Positions 22,425 to 30,870 of a stretch of 32,746 nt of DNA are shown one piece after another. The notes under the pieces were generated by a model that was not told the origin of the DNA, made no database searches, and saw nothing but the letters and a program-made list of their open reading frames with translations. Position numbers and translations under genes: made by a program. The stretch comes from Clostridiaceae bacterium (GTDB lineage Bacteria > Bacillota > Clostridia > Oscillospirales > Acutalibacteraceae): NCBI GenBank assembly GCA_030530095.1, contig JAUMVO010000018.1:1-32746 (forward strand), read 5' to 3'. Each line of letters starts with the position of its first letter. Positions within the stretch are counted from its first letter, which is position 1.

Positions 22425-24323
22425 TTATTCGCTTATTTCCAGCCACTCGGTTTCCTTTTCGGCGAGTGTTTTTTCTTTTTCTTCAATTTGTGAGAGTATT
22501 TCCGAAAGCTTCTGGTAATCCGAAACGACCTCGCTGCTTGCGGATAATTTCTTTAAGGAAGCGATTTCGTTTTCAAGCGTTTCGATTTCCTTTTCGAGAG
22601 CGTTGATTCTCGCTCTCTTTTTCCTTTCGAGCGCCTTGTTGAGCTTGTTTTCGGTATACGCCTTTGAATGTTCGCTTTCGGCTTTTTCTTCCTTTTTGTC
22701 GGCATTGGGAAGGCGTCTGTGCTCAAGATAGTAATCGTAGTTTCCGTTGTAGATTTCAAGCGAATCGGGGAACATTTCGATTATCTTGGTCGGCACGGAA
22801 TTCAGGAAATATCTGTCGTGCGAAACGGTGATAAGCGTGCCCGTAAAATCCCTCAGCGCCGTATCGAGCGCTTCCTTGGCAATGTAGTCAAGCTGGTTGG
22901 TCGGCTCGTCGAGTATGAGCACGTTTGCTCGTGTGAGCATTATGATTAAAAACTGCACCTTCGCGCGGTTTGCGCCCGACAGATCGCGCACTCTCTTGAA
23001 TACCGCCTCGTCCTCAATCAGCAGACGGGCGAGCGCGCTTCGTATCTCAAAATCGGTCTTTGTCGGGAATTTTCTGTGCACCGCTTCAATGACCGTGTCG
23101 TTAAGGTTAAGGTCCGACAGCTCCTGGTCGAAATACGCGACCTTGACATTTCCGCCGAAGCGTATTGCGCCCGAAAAGGACTGCCGCTTCATAATTGCCT
23201 TAATCAGCGAGGATTTGCCCACGCCGTTGCGGCCGACAATTGCGATTTTTTCACCGTTCAGCACTTCAAGGCTGAAGTTTTCAAAAAGCTGTCTTCCCGT
23301 CTGCGAATTGCCGACGTGCACGCCTACGTCCTTCAAGGTCAGCACAACCTTGTGCGGCTCGATATCGTAATTGAATGCGAAATGCACGTCCTTCGGTCTC
23401 GGGTTCGGCTTCTGCTTAAGCTCCATTTTTTCAAGCGCCTTTACCCTTGAACCGACTGAGTTTGTCGAGCTTGAACGCTCTATATTTCTGTTGACAAAAT
23501 CGCGCAGCTTTGCAATCTCCTCCTGCTGACGGTTATATTCCTTTTCAAGCAGGGCGATGCGCTCCTCTTTCTGCCTTAAAAACTGCTTGTAGCCGCCCTT
23601 GTATCTTACAAGCTCACAGTTCTCGATTTCACAGATATCGCGCACCGTTTTGTCAAGAAAATAGCGGTCGTGCGACACGATAAGCGCCGCGCCCCTGAAT
23701 GAGTTAAGATATCCTTCAAGCCACTCGAGCATCGCGAAATCAAGGTGATTTGTCGGCTCGTCGAGTATCAGAAGTTCAGGCTCGGTCAATAGAATTTTGG
23801 CCAGTGAAAAACGGATTTTCTCGCCGCCCGAAAGATTCTTCACTCTCATATTACGGTCAAAAGAGCCGAAGCCCAGACCGTTTAAGACAGTGTTGATTTT
23901 CGTTTCCGCATTGTAGCCGTCAAGCGCATTGTATTCGTTTTCAAGCGCGGAATATTCTTTTTCAAGAATCCCGTATTCCTGAGAACCGGCGTCGGTACGG
24001 GAAATTCTTCCCGAAAGAGCTTCAAGCTCCTTTCTCAGCTCGAAAACACGCTTCAGGGCAAGATTAATCTCTTCATCAAGCGAGTTTTCCGAGTCGAGCG
24101 CTTCGTTCTGCTTATGGTAACCGATAACAAGCCCGGACTTTTTAAGTACCGAGCCTTCGTCGCAATCGAGCGCGCCCGCGATAATGTTGAGCAGGGTGGT
24201 CTTGCCCGCGCCGTTGACGCCGAGAAGTCCTATGCGGTCGCCCTCACCTATTGCCATATTGATATTTTTAAGCACCGTTTCGTCAAGGAAACCCTTGCAA
24301 ACGCCGTTTAAGGTTACAAGCAT
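22425..24323 (-). CDS. ABC-F family ATPase (ribosome-associated)
   Basis: Two fused ABC ATPase domains without membrane segments (632 residues) identify the ABC-F family, whose members bind the ribosomal E site, regulate translation or protect against antibiotics. Domain 1 has Walker A GVNGAGKTT at 35-43, signature LSGGEK at 164-169 and LDEPTNHLD. The linker (about 250-315) contains the SRVKALEKME segment typical of the tRNA-interacting region. Domain 2 has Walker A GRNGVGKSS at 364-372, but the signature is LSGANRAK at 448-455 and the later motif is NQLD in place of NHLD. A C-terminal coiled coil (about 555-630) resembles that of Uup/YdiF types. Weak GGAAG precedes the start. It lies three bases after the ThrE-like pair. 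The subfamily is uncertain. Confidence 0.9.
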   Translation of the reverse strand: MLVTLNGVCKGFLDETVLKNINMAIGEGDRIGLLGVNGAGKTTLLNIIAGALDCDEGSVLKKSGLVIGYHKQNEALDSENSLDEEINLALKRVFELRKELEALSGRISRTDAGSQEYGILEKEYSALENEYNALDGYNAETKINTVLNGLGFGSFDRNMRVKNLSGGEKIRFSLAKILLTEPELLILDEPTNHLDFAMLEWLEGYLNSFRGAALIVSHDRYFLDKTVRDICEIENCELVRYKGGYKQFLRQKEERIALLEKEYNRQQEEIAKLRDFVNRNIERSSSTNSVGSRVKALEKMELKQKPNPRPKDVHFAFNYDIEPHKVVLTLKDVGVHVGNSQTGRQLFENFSLEVLNGEKIAIVGRNGVGKSSLIKAIMKRQSFSGAIRFGGNVKVAYFDQELSDLNLNDTVIEAVHRKFPTKTDFEIRSALARLLIEDEAVFKRVRDLSGANRAKVQFLIIMLTRANVLILDEPTNQLDYIAKEALDTALRDFTGTLITVSHDRYFLNSVPTKIIEMFPDSLEIYNGNYDYYLEHRRLPNADKKEEKAESEHSKAYTENKLNKALERKKRARINALEKEIETLENEIASLKKLSASSEVVSDYQKLSEILSQIEEKEKTLAEKETEWLEISE

Positions 24324-24326
24324 TTT

Positions 24327-24800
24327 TTATTCTTCCGTTATATTGTTGTTCGTTCTTTTCTTTATCATTCTTATTCCCGCGGTCGCCAGATGAACTGCGG
24401 TGGAAACCACGATAATACCGACCGCCAGCGACAATGCCGCCTTAAGAGTATATACGCCCGTGTCAAAGAAGGACTGAAGGTCGTTCTGAAACGCGTAGTT
24501 CATAGTGTAGTACAGCGCGCTTCCGGGTATCATGGGAATTATACCGACGACGAGGAAGGTCGTGGTCGGAGTTTTCTTGATTCTGGCGAAAATCTCTGCG
24601 TAAACCGTAATGCACATAGCAGCTATGAAATAGGCGAGCGGTACGCTGTCGGAAATGAAATTCGTCACGAGCAGATATACGCCCCAGCCGATGGCACCGC
24701 CGAGCGCCGAAATGAGCATTTTGGTACGTCTTGTGTTGTAGATGAGCGAGAAGCCCATCGAGCCGAAGAAGGCTGCGAGAATCTGAATAGCATACGTCAT
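24327..24800 (-). CDS. ThrE-type exporter subunit, YjjB-like half
   Basis: This 157-residue protein has about five membrane helices and corresponds to the ThrE_2 (YjjB/DUF3815) half of the threonine/serine exporter family. Motifs include AFFGSMGFSLIYN near residues 10-22, AEIFARIKKTPTTTFLV near 68-84 and GIIPMIPGSALYY near 86-98. The start overlaps the end of the YjjP-like partner by four bases. In some bacteria the halves are fused; in E. coli the YjjP-YjjB pair has been linked to succinate export. The substrate here is not determined. Confidence 0.9.
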   Translation of the reverse strand: MTYAIQILAAFFGSMGFSLIYNTRRTKMLISALGGAIGWGVYLLVTNFISDSVPLAYFIAAMCITVYAEIFARIKKTPTTTFLVVGIIPMIPGSALYYTMNYAFQNDLQSFFDTGVYTLKAALSLAVGIIVVSTAVHLATAGIRMIKKRTNNNITEE

Positions 24801-25558
24801 ATCGCGCCACCTCCGAAAACAACGGAAACGAGTATATATCCCGCCGCTATTGCGAGCGCTATAATCATAGCCTCGGCAAATCTCAGCATACCCGAAACGA
24901 TATCGCCGCTTATCACGTCGCGTATTGAGTTGGTCAGCGCAACGCCGGGCATTAAGAGCATTATTCCGCCTATGATTATCTTTGAGGCTTCGCAGCCGGG
25001 GAAAGCCTTTACTGTCAGAAACGCCAGCAGCGTCAGCACGGCTGAGCTGACGACGTTGTTGAAAACCATATTCACCTTTGTCTTGCTTTGGAAATAGACG
25101 ATAATTCTGATTAATGCGCCGATTACCGCAGCGGCAATCGCGTCGCGCCAGCCGCCGCCGAAAAATACGGTGAACGCGCCCGCAGTCAGCGCGTAAATTG
25201 CACAGCCGACGGGCAGGGGATAGGGCCTCTGCGCTTTGATTTTTGTAATCTCTTCTTCAACGTCGCTTTCGTCGGGAAGGGTACGGCAGATTTTTCTCGA
25301 CAGGTCGTTGTAGGCGTGAAGCTTGTCAAGATTCGTATCGTATTTCGTCACCCTGCGATTGCCCGTTACGCAGGTGCCGTCTTCGTTTTCAAGCGACAGA
25401 AAAATCACCGAGGTAATTACGAAGACGTCGGTTCCCGGACAGCCGTAAGCGGCGGTGACTCTTTTTATGGTGTCCTCGACGCGGCTGATTTCCGCGCCGC
25501 AGATAAGCATCTGCTCACCGAGATCGAGGACGCATTTCAAAAGCTTTTCGGTTTGCAT
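24797..25558 (-). CDS. ThrE-type exporter subunit, YjjP-like half
   Basis: This 253-residue protein matches the ThrE (YjjP/DUF1212) half. A soluble N-terminal part carries GEQMLICGAEISRVEDT near residues 14-30, the family hallmark. About five membrane helices follow from residue 115, with IGGIMLLMPGVALTNSIRD near 196-214. GGAGG stands six bases before the ATG and a good promoter lies upstream. It is first in the unit yjjP-like, yjjB-like, ABC-F. It probably exports a small polar metabolite such as threonine, serine or a dicarboxylate. Confidence 0.9.
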   Translation of the reverse strand: MQTEKLLKCVLDLGEQMLICGAEISRVEDTIKRVTAAYGCPGTDVFVITSVIFLSLENEDGTCVTGNRRVTKYDTNLDKLHAYNDLSRKICRTLPDESDVEEEITKIKAQRPYPLPVGCAIYALTAGAFTVFFGGGWRDAIAAAVIGALIRIIVYFQSKTKVNMVFNNVVSSAVLTLLAFLTVKAFPGCEASKIIIGGIMLLMPGVALTNSIRDVISGDIVSGMLRFAEAMIIALAIAAGYILVSVVFGGGAI

Positions 25559-25587
25559 CTGTATCCTCCGTATAATTGTTCGCTAAT

Positions 25588-25616
25588 AATATACCACACT
25601 TTTTTATATTAGTAAA
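25588..25616 (-). promoter_or_regulatory. Promoter of the ThrE-like/ABC-F unit
   Basis: On the minus strand TTTACT, a 17-bp spacer and TATATT lie about 30 bp before the YjjP-like start codon. Confidence 0.7.
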
Positions 25617-25722
25617 CGCGGAAAAAAGGGGGAATAATTCGTCAAAATGACAGAATGCGCCGTGCAAAATATGCACTTTGTACAAAATGATATTATATAT
25701 ACAATTAATTTCGAAAAATTTG

Positions 25723-25751
25723 TTGCAAAAAAAACTGTTCTGTGCTATGAT
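25723..25751 (+). promoter_or_regulatory. Promoter of the 715-residue dockerin protein
   Basis: TTGCAA (25723-25728), a 17-bp spacer and TATGAT (25746-25751) give a leader of about 75 nt. The leader carries the GC-rich foldable stretch at about 25768-25794, which stands out from its AT-rich surroundings. Confidence 0.65.
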
Positions 25752-25832
25752 AACTCTGTAATTGTGCACCCTAGGGGCAGTATGCCCTCGGGGAGTTAAT
25801 TAAAATCTTTTCTTAAAAGGAGAAAACACACC

Positions 25833-27980
25833 ATGAAAAAGCTTTTATCAGTGCTTCTTTCAGTTGCAATGATTATCGGCTGTCTGTCAATCTGTTTCAA
25901 TGCATTTGCGATTGACAACGATGAATTCGTTGCGAAGTTTAATGAGGCGACAAAGAAGGCTGCTTCCGAATTCGAAAACGAAGACGGAACGATGAACTAT
26001 GCTTCGGGCTATGCTTTCGAGCAGGTTATTGATGCTGCTATGGCCAACGTTACCGGCGATGAAGAGAGAAACGAGCTCAAGAATCTTGTTCAGAGCAAGT
26101 ACCCCGAATTCCCCGACTACGATGACAAGGACGGCAATCCCAACGACTGTTTCACACAGGTTGAAGTTGAAGAAGGAATCTTTGCAAAGATGGTTAACTT
26201 TACTGCAGTTGCAAGAATTGCTTCAGGCGTTGAGGAAATAGGAAGCACAAAGGTTAATAAGTATTCAAACGGCGCTGACACTCTCGGCGATTATGCGCTT
26301 AAAGAGGCAGCTCTTACCGCCGATATGATTGACGGCGAGATTGTCGATGAAGGAGCAGGCGCTTATACTGTCAACTTTAAGGACGTTGACATAAGCGCTG
26401 ACGAGTCAGTTGAGGATTCCGCTATTGCTGCCGTACTCAGCAAGTATCCGGCACTCGATGGCATGGATGACAGAATCATTGACGAGGCTGCAAGCCGTGA
26501 TACCGGCCTTAACTTCAAGGACCTTCAGATTCAGCTTACAGGCATTACAATGCGTGTTGTTTTCAATGACGATGACACACTTCAGCAGTTTGTATTCCAG
26601 TACAAGATTAAAGGTACGGCAACTATTAAGTTTGTCGGCGAAACACTTGACTGCAACGGTAACGTTGACGTTAAGGTTTCATATACCGAGTTCGAAAATG
26701 TTGATTCCGAAAGCGACGAAATGAATGTGAGTGAGCTTGTTAAAAGAATTAACGAAGCAACTGCTTATGCCGTTGATTCAAAGGCAGGTTATATTTTCTC
26801 GAGAAGCGCTCAGTATCCGATGGGTGTTGAGGATTATGCTCATTTCTCAATCAACCTTACAAAAGAGGCTATTGAAGAGAATATGGATCCCGACAGTATG
26901 GTAGCCGGTATTCTTTCGGGCCTTGATATTTACGGCTTCATCAATTCGCCCGCAAATATCGGAATCACAAACGTACTTATTACTCTTGACGACGTAACGG
27001 GCATCAGACTTGAAGGCCTTAAATGGGTTTGCAACTGCGCTGACTGTCCTGAGTGCGACTGTGATGAGTGTACGGCTGCGCATCCCTGCACCTGCACCGG
27101 TTGTCATTGCCATTATGAGCTTATTGATTCCGAAGATTTGTTAGGCAAGGGCCTGGGCAAGGTTTCCGAAAAGCTTCAGGATGTTATCCGTGACGGCGTT
27201 AAGTCTGCATTTGATTTCGGCGTTACAGGTAAGACTGTTCCTATGGGCAAGGACGGAAAGGCAATCCTTGGCGAACGTGCATTCAAGGCAACAAGCCTTA
27301 ATGTTAACGATATCGACACAACAATGATGGCTCCGGAATGCAATAACGGCGTAATTTCATTTATGCTTCCCGTTCAGGTTAACCCTGATGAGAATTCAGC
27401 GCTTGCACATCTTACAGATGATTACGCTACTGCAGGCGAGATGATGGATGCGTGGAAGATTGGTTTCCTTAACACCTTCGGCGTTGATCCGTTCGCTCCT
27501 TCGGAAGACGGCTCAAATACGGGCGTTACCTATCAGAACATTAAGGTAAACGTTAAATTTGAAGAGGCAGACGACGAGAATCCTTTCGGCAACGGCAAGA
27601 TTGAAAGAATGAATACTTTCTATTATTGCATGACCAACTTGAGTGTTGCCGGCGGCATCATTACCGGCGACTTTGGAGTTCAGATTTCAAACGACTATGA
27701 CGAATTCAAGTACAATGAGAATCTTGAAAAGGGCGATGCCGACGTAAGCGGCAGAGTTTCAATTATCGACGCTAAGCTTGTTCTTAAGCACATCGTAAAG
27801 ACGGAGACTATAACCGGTCTCGGTTTCGAGCTTGCAGATATGGACGAGAACGGCGACCTCAACCTCGTTGACGCTAAGGCAATCCTTCAGAAGATTGCCG
27901 ATGACGCAGCAGCTGCTGCAGGCGGTTCGACTTCGGGTGACACATCAGGTTACACATCAGGCGATAAGGGCCAGGGCTGA
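25833..27980 (+). CDS. Secreted dockerin protein with a Cys/His-rich cluster
   Basis: This 715-residue protein has a signal peptide (1-26, cleavage likely after NAFA). I recognise no family for residues 27-625, which are acidic and mixed alpha/beta. Residues 400-427 hold ten cysteines (400, 402, 405, 408, 410, 413, 419, 421, 424, 426) and three histidines (417, 425, 427), mostly in C-x-C and C-x-x-C spacing. A dockerin type I module follows at about 634-690: loop 1 GDADVSGRVSIID, loop 2 ADMDENGDLNLVD, each followed by an AKLVLK- or AKAILQ-type helix. A short Gly/Ser/Thr tail follows the dockerin. AAAGGAG precedes the ATG. It is a monocistronic gene with its own promoter and terminator. It probably docks to a cohesin outside the cell; enzymatic activity is not evident. 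Confidence 0.8.
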   Translation: MKKLLSVLLSVAMIIGCLSICFNAFAIDNDEFVAKFNEATKKAASEFENEDGTMNYASGYAFEQVIDAAMANVTGDEERNELKNLVQSKYPEFPDYDDKDGNPNDCFTQVEVEEGIFAKMVNFTAVARIASGVEEIGSTKVNKYSNGADTLGDYALKEAALTADMIDGEIVDEGAGAYTVNFKDVDISADESVEDSAIAAVLSKYPALDGMDDRIIDEAASRDTGLNFKDLQIQLTGITMRVVFNDDDTLQQFVFQYKIKGTATIKFVGETLDCNGNVDVKVSYTEFENVDSESDEMNVSELVKRINEATAYAVDSKAGYIFSRSAQYPMGVEDYAHFSINLTKEAIEENMDPDSMVAGILSGLDIYGFINSPANIGITNVLITLDDVTGIRLEGLKWVCNCADCPECDCDECTAAHPCTCTGCHCHYELIDSEDLLGKGLGKVSEKLQDVIRDGVKSAFDFGVTGKTVPMGKDGKAILGERAFKATSLNVNDIDTTMMAPECNNGVISFMLPVQVNPDENSALAHLTDDYATAGEMMDAWKIGFLNTFGVDPFAPSEDGSNTGVTYQNIKVNVKFEEADDENPFGNGKIERMNTFYYCMTNLSVAGGIITGDFGVQISNDYDEFKYNENLEKGDADVSGRVSIIDAKLVLKHIVKTETITGLGFELADMDENGDLNLVDAKAILQKIADDAAAAAGGSTSGDTSGYTSGDKGQG

Positions 27981-28010
27981 ACTTGAATTATCCTTTTAAG
28001 ATTTTAATAC

Positions 28011-28041
28011 AAAAGGCACCGTTTTTACGGTGCCTTTTTTA
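28011..28041 (+). terminator. Terminator after the dockerin gene, probably bidirectional
   Basis: An 11-bp stem (AAAAGGCACCG with CGGTGCCTTTT) is followed by a T run. The last T-tract bases are the stop codon of the convergent DUF378 gene. The A-rich upstream arm gives a T-rich run on the minus strand too, so it can end both transcripts. Confidence 0.88.
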
Positions 28042-28260
28042 TTCTCTCGGCGAGTCCGTGCTCTCAATAAGCTCGTTTTCACGGAACATCAGCGAGATGC
28101 ACCAGACGGCGGAAAGCGCGACAAGTGTGTAGATTATACGGCTTAAGATTGCGCCCTGACCGCCGAAAATCCAGCCGACGATGTCGAACTGAAACAAACC
28201 TATCGAACCCCAGTTTATGCCGCCGATTACGAGAATAATCAACGCTATTCTGTCAAGCAT
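28039..28260 (-). CDS. DUF378-family small membrane protein
   Basis: This 73-residue protein has two membrane helices. The conserved pattern GGINWGSIGLFQFDIVGWIFG (split here as GGINWGSIGLF at 13-23 and FDIVGWIFG at 25-33), followed by SRIIYTLVALSAVW near 40-53, is characteristic of DUF378. The function of the family is unknown. AAGGAG precedes the ATG. It is convergent with the dockerin gene and divergent from guaB. Confidence 0.88.
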   Translation of the reverse strand: MLDRIALIILVIGGINWGSIGLFQFDIVGWIFGGQGAILSRIIYTLVALSAVWCISLMFRENELIESTDSPRE

Positions 28261-28358
28261 AATATCACTCCTTATTCAATGCTCGACTATAGTATTGCCG
28301 CGAAAATATGAATTATTAACAAAAATACTTTTTTTAGCCGAAATAAGCGTCGGGCGCA

Positions 28359-28387
28359 TTGACATTGAAGCGGCTCTATGATAAAAT
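28359..28387 (+). promoter_or_regulatory. Promoter of the IMP dehydrogenase gene
   Basis: A perfect -35 TTGACA (28359-28364), a 17-bp spacer and TAAAAT (28382-28387) make this one of the strongest-looking promoters in the window. The leader is about 40 nt. I see no purine riboswitch or PurR-like box. Confidence 0.8.
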
Positions 28388-28435
28388 AATTGAAATTTTA
28401 ACATACTATAATATATTGTGAAGTGAGGTAAGAAT

Positions 28436-29944
28436 ATGGCGACCTTTATCAACGACGCATCCCATACCTTTAACGAGTACCTGCTCATCCCCGGCTTTTC
28501 CTCGAGCGATTGCATACCCGCAAACGTCTCGCTGAAAACTCCGCTCGTTAAGTTCAGAAAGGGCGAGGAGGAACCCGCTATTACAATGAATATACCGATG
28601 GTTTCCGCCATCATGCAGGCGGTTTCGGGCGACAGACTTGCGGTTGCTCTGGCTACCGAGGGCGGCGTTGCGTTTATCTACGGTTCTCAGTCCGTTGAGG
28701 ACGAGGCGGCTATGGTAAAGAGAGCCAAGGACCACAAAGCGGGTTTTGTTACCTCGGATTCCAACATCAAGCCCGATGACACGCTTTCGGACGTTGTTGC
28801 GCTGAGCGCCGCTACGGGACATAACACCATCGCCGTTACCGATGACGGTACGAGCGCAGGCAAGCTGGTCGGTATCGTTACGGGCAGGGATTACCGTGTC
28901 AGCCGTATGGCGCCCGATCTTCCCGTTAAGGAGTTTATGACTCCGCTTGAAAAGCTTATCACAGCCAAGGAGGGCACAACCCTTAAAGAGGCTAACGATA
29001 TAATCTGGGACCACAAACTTAACTCACTTCCCATCGTTGACGACGAGGGCAGACTTCTTTATATGGTATTCCGTAAGGACTACGAGGCTCACAAGCAGAA
29101 TCCCAACGAGCTTCTCGACGAGCACAAGAGATACGTTGTCGGCGCAGGTATCAACACCCGCGACTATGCCGAGCGTGTTCCCGCACTTATTGAGGCGGGC
29201 GCAGACGTACTTTGCATCGACTCGTCGGAAGGCTTCTCCGAGTGGCAGAAGCTTACGATTAAATGGATAAGAGATAATTACGGCGACACCGTTAAGGTCG
29301 GCGCAGGCAACGTAGTTGACGCCGACGGCTTCCGTTTTCTTGCCGAATGCGGAGCCGACTTCGTTAAGGTCGGTATCGGCGGCGGTTCAATCTGTATCAC
29401 CCGTGAAACCAAGGGCATAGGCAGAGGACAGGCTACTGCGCTTATCGACGTATGTAAGGCGCGTGATGACTACTATAAAGAGACGGGCGTTTACGTTCCT
29501 GTCTGCTCTGACGGCGGTATCGTTTACGACCACCACATGACGCTTGCGCTTGCCATGGGCGCCGATTTCATTATGCTCGGCAGATACTTCGCACGCTTCG
29601 ACGAGAGCCCGTCAAACAAGGTAAGCATCAACGGCACTTACTATAAAGAGTACTGGGGCGAAGGCTCGGCAAGAGCGAGAAACTGGCAGCGTTACGACCT
29701 CGGCGGCGACAAGAAGCTCTCGTTCGAGGAAGGCGTTGACTCCTACGTTCCCTATGCAGGCTCACTCAAGGACAACGTTGCTCTGTCGCTTAGCAAAATC
29801 AAGTCGACTATGTGCAACTGCGGCGCGCTGACAATTCCCGAACTTCAGCAGAAGGCCAAGCTCACACTCGTTTCCGCAACGAGTATCGTTGAGGGCGGCG
29901 CTCACGACGTTATCCAGAAGGACACAAGCCCGAGCGTAAAATAA
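28436..29944 (+). CDS. guaB: IMP dehydrogenase (divergent GuaB)
   Basis: It oxidises IMP to XMP with NAD+, the first committed step to GMP. The 502 residues comprise a TIM barrel interrupted by two CBS domains (about residues 105-225). Cys320, the thiol that attacks IMP, lies in [12 protein letters not shown]; most bacterial enzymes have GIGPGSICTTR, so this is the divergent form. Further motifs are CSDGGIVYD, the glycine-rich [14 protein letters not shown] in place of the usual GSLLAG-type segment, and a flap region with YKEYWGEGS and RARNW. GAGGT lies ahead of the ATG. A GMP-reductase role is less likely because both the CBS domains and the long flap are present. Confidence 0.9.
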   Translation: MATFINDASHTFNEYLLIPGFSSSDCIPANVSLKTPLVKFRKGEEEPAITMNIPMVSAIMQAVSGDRLAVALATEGGVAFIYGSQSVEDEAAMVKRAKDHKAGFVTSDSNIKPDDTLSDVVALSAATGHNTIAVTDDGTSAGKLVGIVTGRDYRVSRMAPDLPVKEFMTPLEKLITAKEGTTLKEANDIIWDHKLNSLPIVDDEGRLLYMVFRKDYEAHKQNPNELLDEHKRYVVGAGINTRDYAERVPALIEAGADVLCIDSSEGFSEWQKLTIKWIRDNYGDTVKVGAGNVVDADGFRFLAECGADFVKVGIGGGSICITRETKGIGRGQATALIDVCKARDDYYKETGVYVPVCSDGGIVYDHHMTLALAMGADFIMLGRYFARFDESPSNKVSINGTYYKEYWGEGSARARNWQRYDLGGDKKLSFEEGVDSYVPYAGSLKDNVALSLSKIKSTMCNCGALTIPELQQKAKLTLVSATSIVEGGAHDVIQKDTSPSVK

Positions 29945-29960
29945 AATAACAGAACAATAA

Positions 29961-29996
29961 AACGGGTGCTGTTTCAACAGCACCCGTTAATTTTGT
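29961..29996. terminator. Bidirectional terminator between guaB and the thioredoxin gene
   Basis: A perfect 13-bp inverted repeat, AACGGGTGCTGTT with AACAGCACCCGTT (29961-29988), has T-rich sequence on the guaB side and AATAAAA on the other. It can serve both convergent transcripts. Confidence 0.85.
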
Positions 29997-30007
29997 ATTA
30001 ACTGTTT

Positions 30008-30331
30008 TTATTTCGACAAAGCCATTTCGCAGAAGTCGATTATTTCCTGCTTCTCGCAGCCGCCGAGCTTCCGTGCGATTTCCTTGCCGTCCTTGATGAT
30101 AACAAGCACGGGCACGGAGATTATGCCGTAAATCATGGCGATATCGGCGCATGCTTCTGCGTCCATTTTACAGAACTTAACCCTGTCGTATTCGGATGCG
30201 GCGAGCTTAAGCTCCTCGGCGACAACCTTGCACGGCATACACCAGTCGGCGTAGAAGTCGAGTAAAACGGGCTTCTCGCTCTTTGAAATTTCCTTCTGAT
30301 AGTTTTCAAGTGTAACGTTGATTATTTCCAT
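30008..30331 (-). CDS. Thioredoxin-family protein with CMPC active site
   Basis: This 107-residue protein has a single thioredoxin fold. The redox motif is WCMPCK, with Cys31 and Cys34; classical thioredoxin has CGPC. The cis-proline loop ISVPVLV is present near residues 71-77. Three or four extra cysteines lie outside the active site (KFCKMDAEAC near 52-61, GGCEK near 90, FCEM near 99), unusual for a protein this small. There is no signal peptide, so it is cytoplasmic. The start overlaps the stop of the flavodoxin-like gene (TAATG), indicating coupling to it. It is last in the thyA operon. Confidence 0.9.
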   Translation of the reverse strand: MEIINVTLENYQKEISKSEKPVLLDFYADWCMPCKVVAEELKLAASEYDRVKFCKMDAEACADIAMIYGIISVPVLVIIKDGKEIARKLGGCEKQEIIDFCEMALSK

Positions 30332-30870
30332 TATAAATACCTCGCAAGCTCTCTTACCTTGGCGTAGTCGGCTTCGTTTAACTGACGGCCGTCGGTGCCG
30401 CTTATCAGCGCAGAAGCGGTCAGCTTCGTGTTCATATTCTTAAGTCCGCCCTCAACCTGCTTCTTGATAACCTCAAAGCCTATTCTGCCGTCGCAGCCCG
30501 CAGTAACGATAAGCACGGCGGTCTTGGGCCTTGTGAATGGTTTCTCTCCTCTTTCGGCAGCCTCATAATACCGCTGGAAACGGTCAAAAAGCGCTTTCAT
30601 AGGCGCGGGCATGGAATAGTTGTAAACGGGGGAGGCGACTATAACAACGTCCGCCTGACCGTAATACGCGAAAAATTCCTCCATATCCTTTTTCGAGCAT
30701 CCGTCCGCCGCCTTGCAGTAGCCGCAGGCGTTGCAGGGCGTGATGTTCATTTCAAAGGGCTTCAGGATTTTGATACCGTCCTCTTTGGTAAAGGTTTGCA
30801 GCAGGCTTGAAATGAGCCTGTCGCAGCTGCCGAGAGTTCTCGGCGAGCCGTTGATTACAAGTATGTTCAT
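30331..30870 (-). CDS. Flavodoxin-fold NAD(P)H-dependent oxidoreductase with Cys cluster
   Basis: This 179-residue protein has the flavodoxin-like FMN-binding pattern: ILVINGSPRTLGSC at 3-16 (phosphate loop) and ASPVYNYSMPAPMKALFDR near 79-97. Residues 46-58 carry C-x-x-C-x-x-C-x5-C (Cys46, 49, 52, 58), as in iron-sulfur flavoproteins and related NAD(P)H-dependent FMN reductases. It overlaps folA upstream by four bases and the thioredoxin downstream by one base-step, so these are translationally coupled. It is probably a cytoplasmic electron-transfer or quinone/disulfide reductase; its substrate is unknown. Whether the cysteines hold an Fe-S cluster cannot be told from sequence. Confidence 0.85.
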   Translation of the reverse strand: MNILVINGSPRTLGSCDRLISSLLQTFTKEDGIKILKPFEMNITPCNACGYCKAADGCSKKDMEEFFAYYGQADVVIVASPVYNYSMPAPMKALFDRFQRYYEAAERGEKPFTRPKTAVLIVTAGCDGRIGFEVIKKQVEGGLKNMNTKLTASALISGTDGRQLNEADYAKVRELARYL

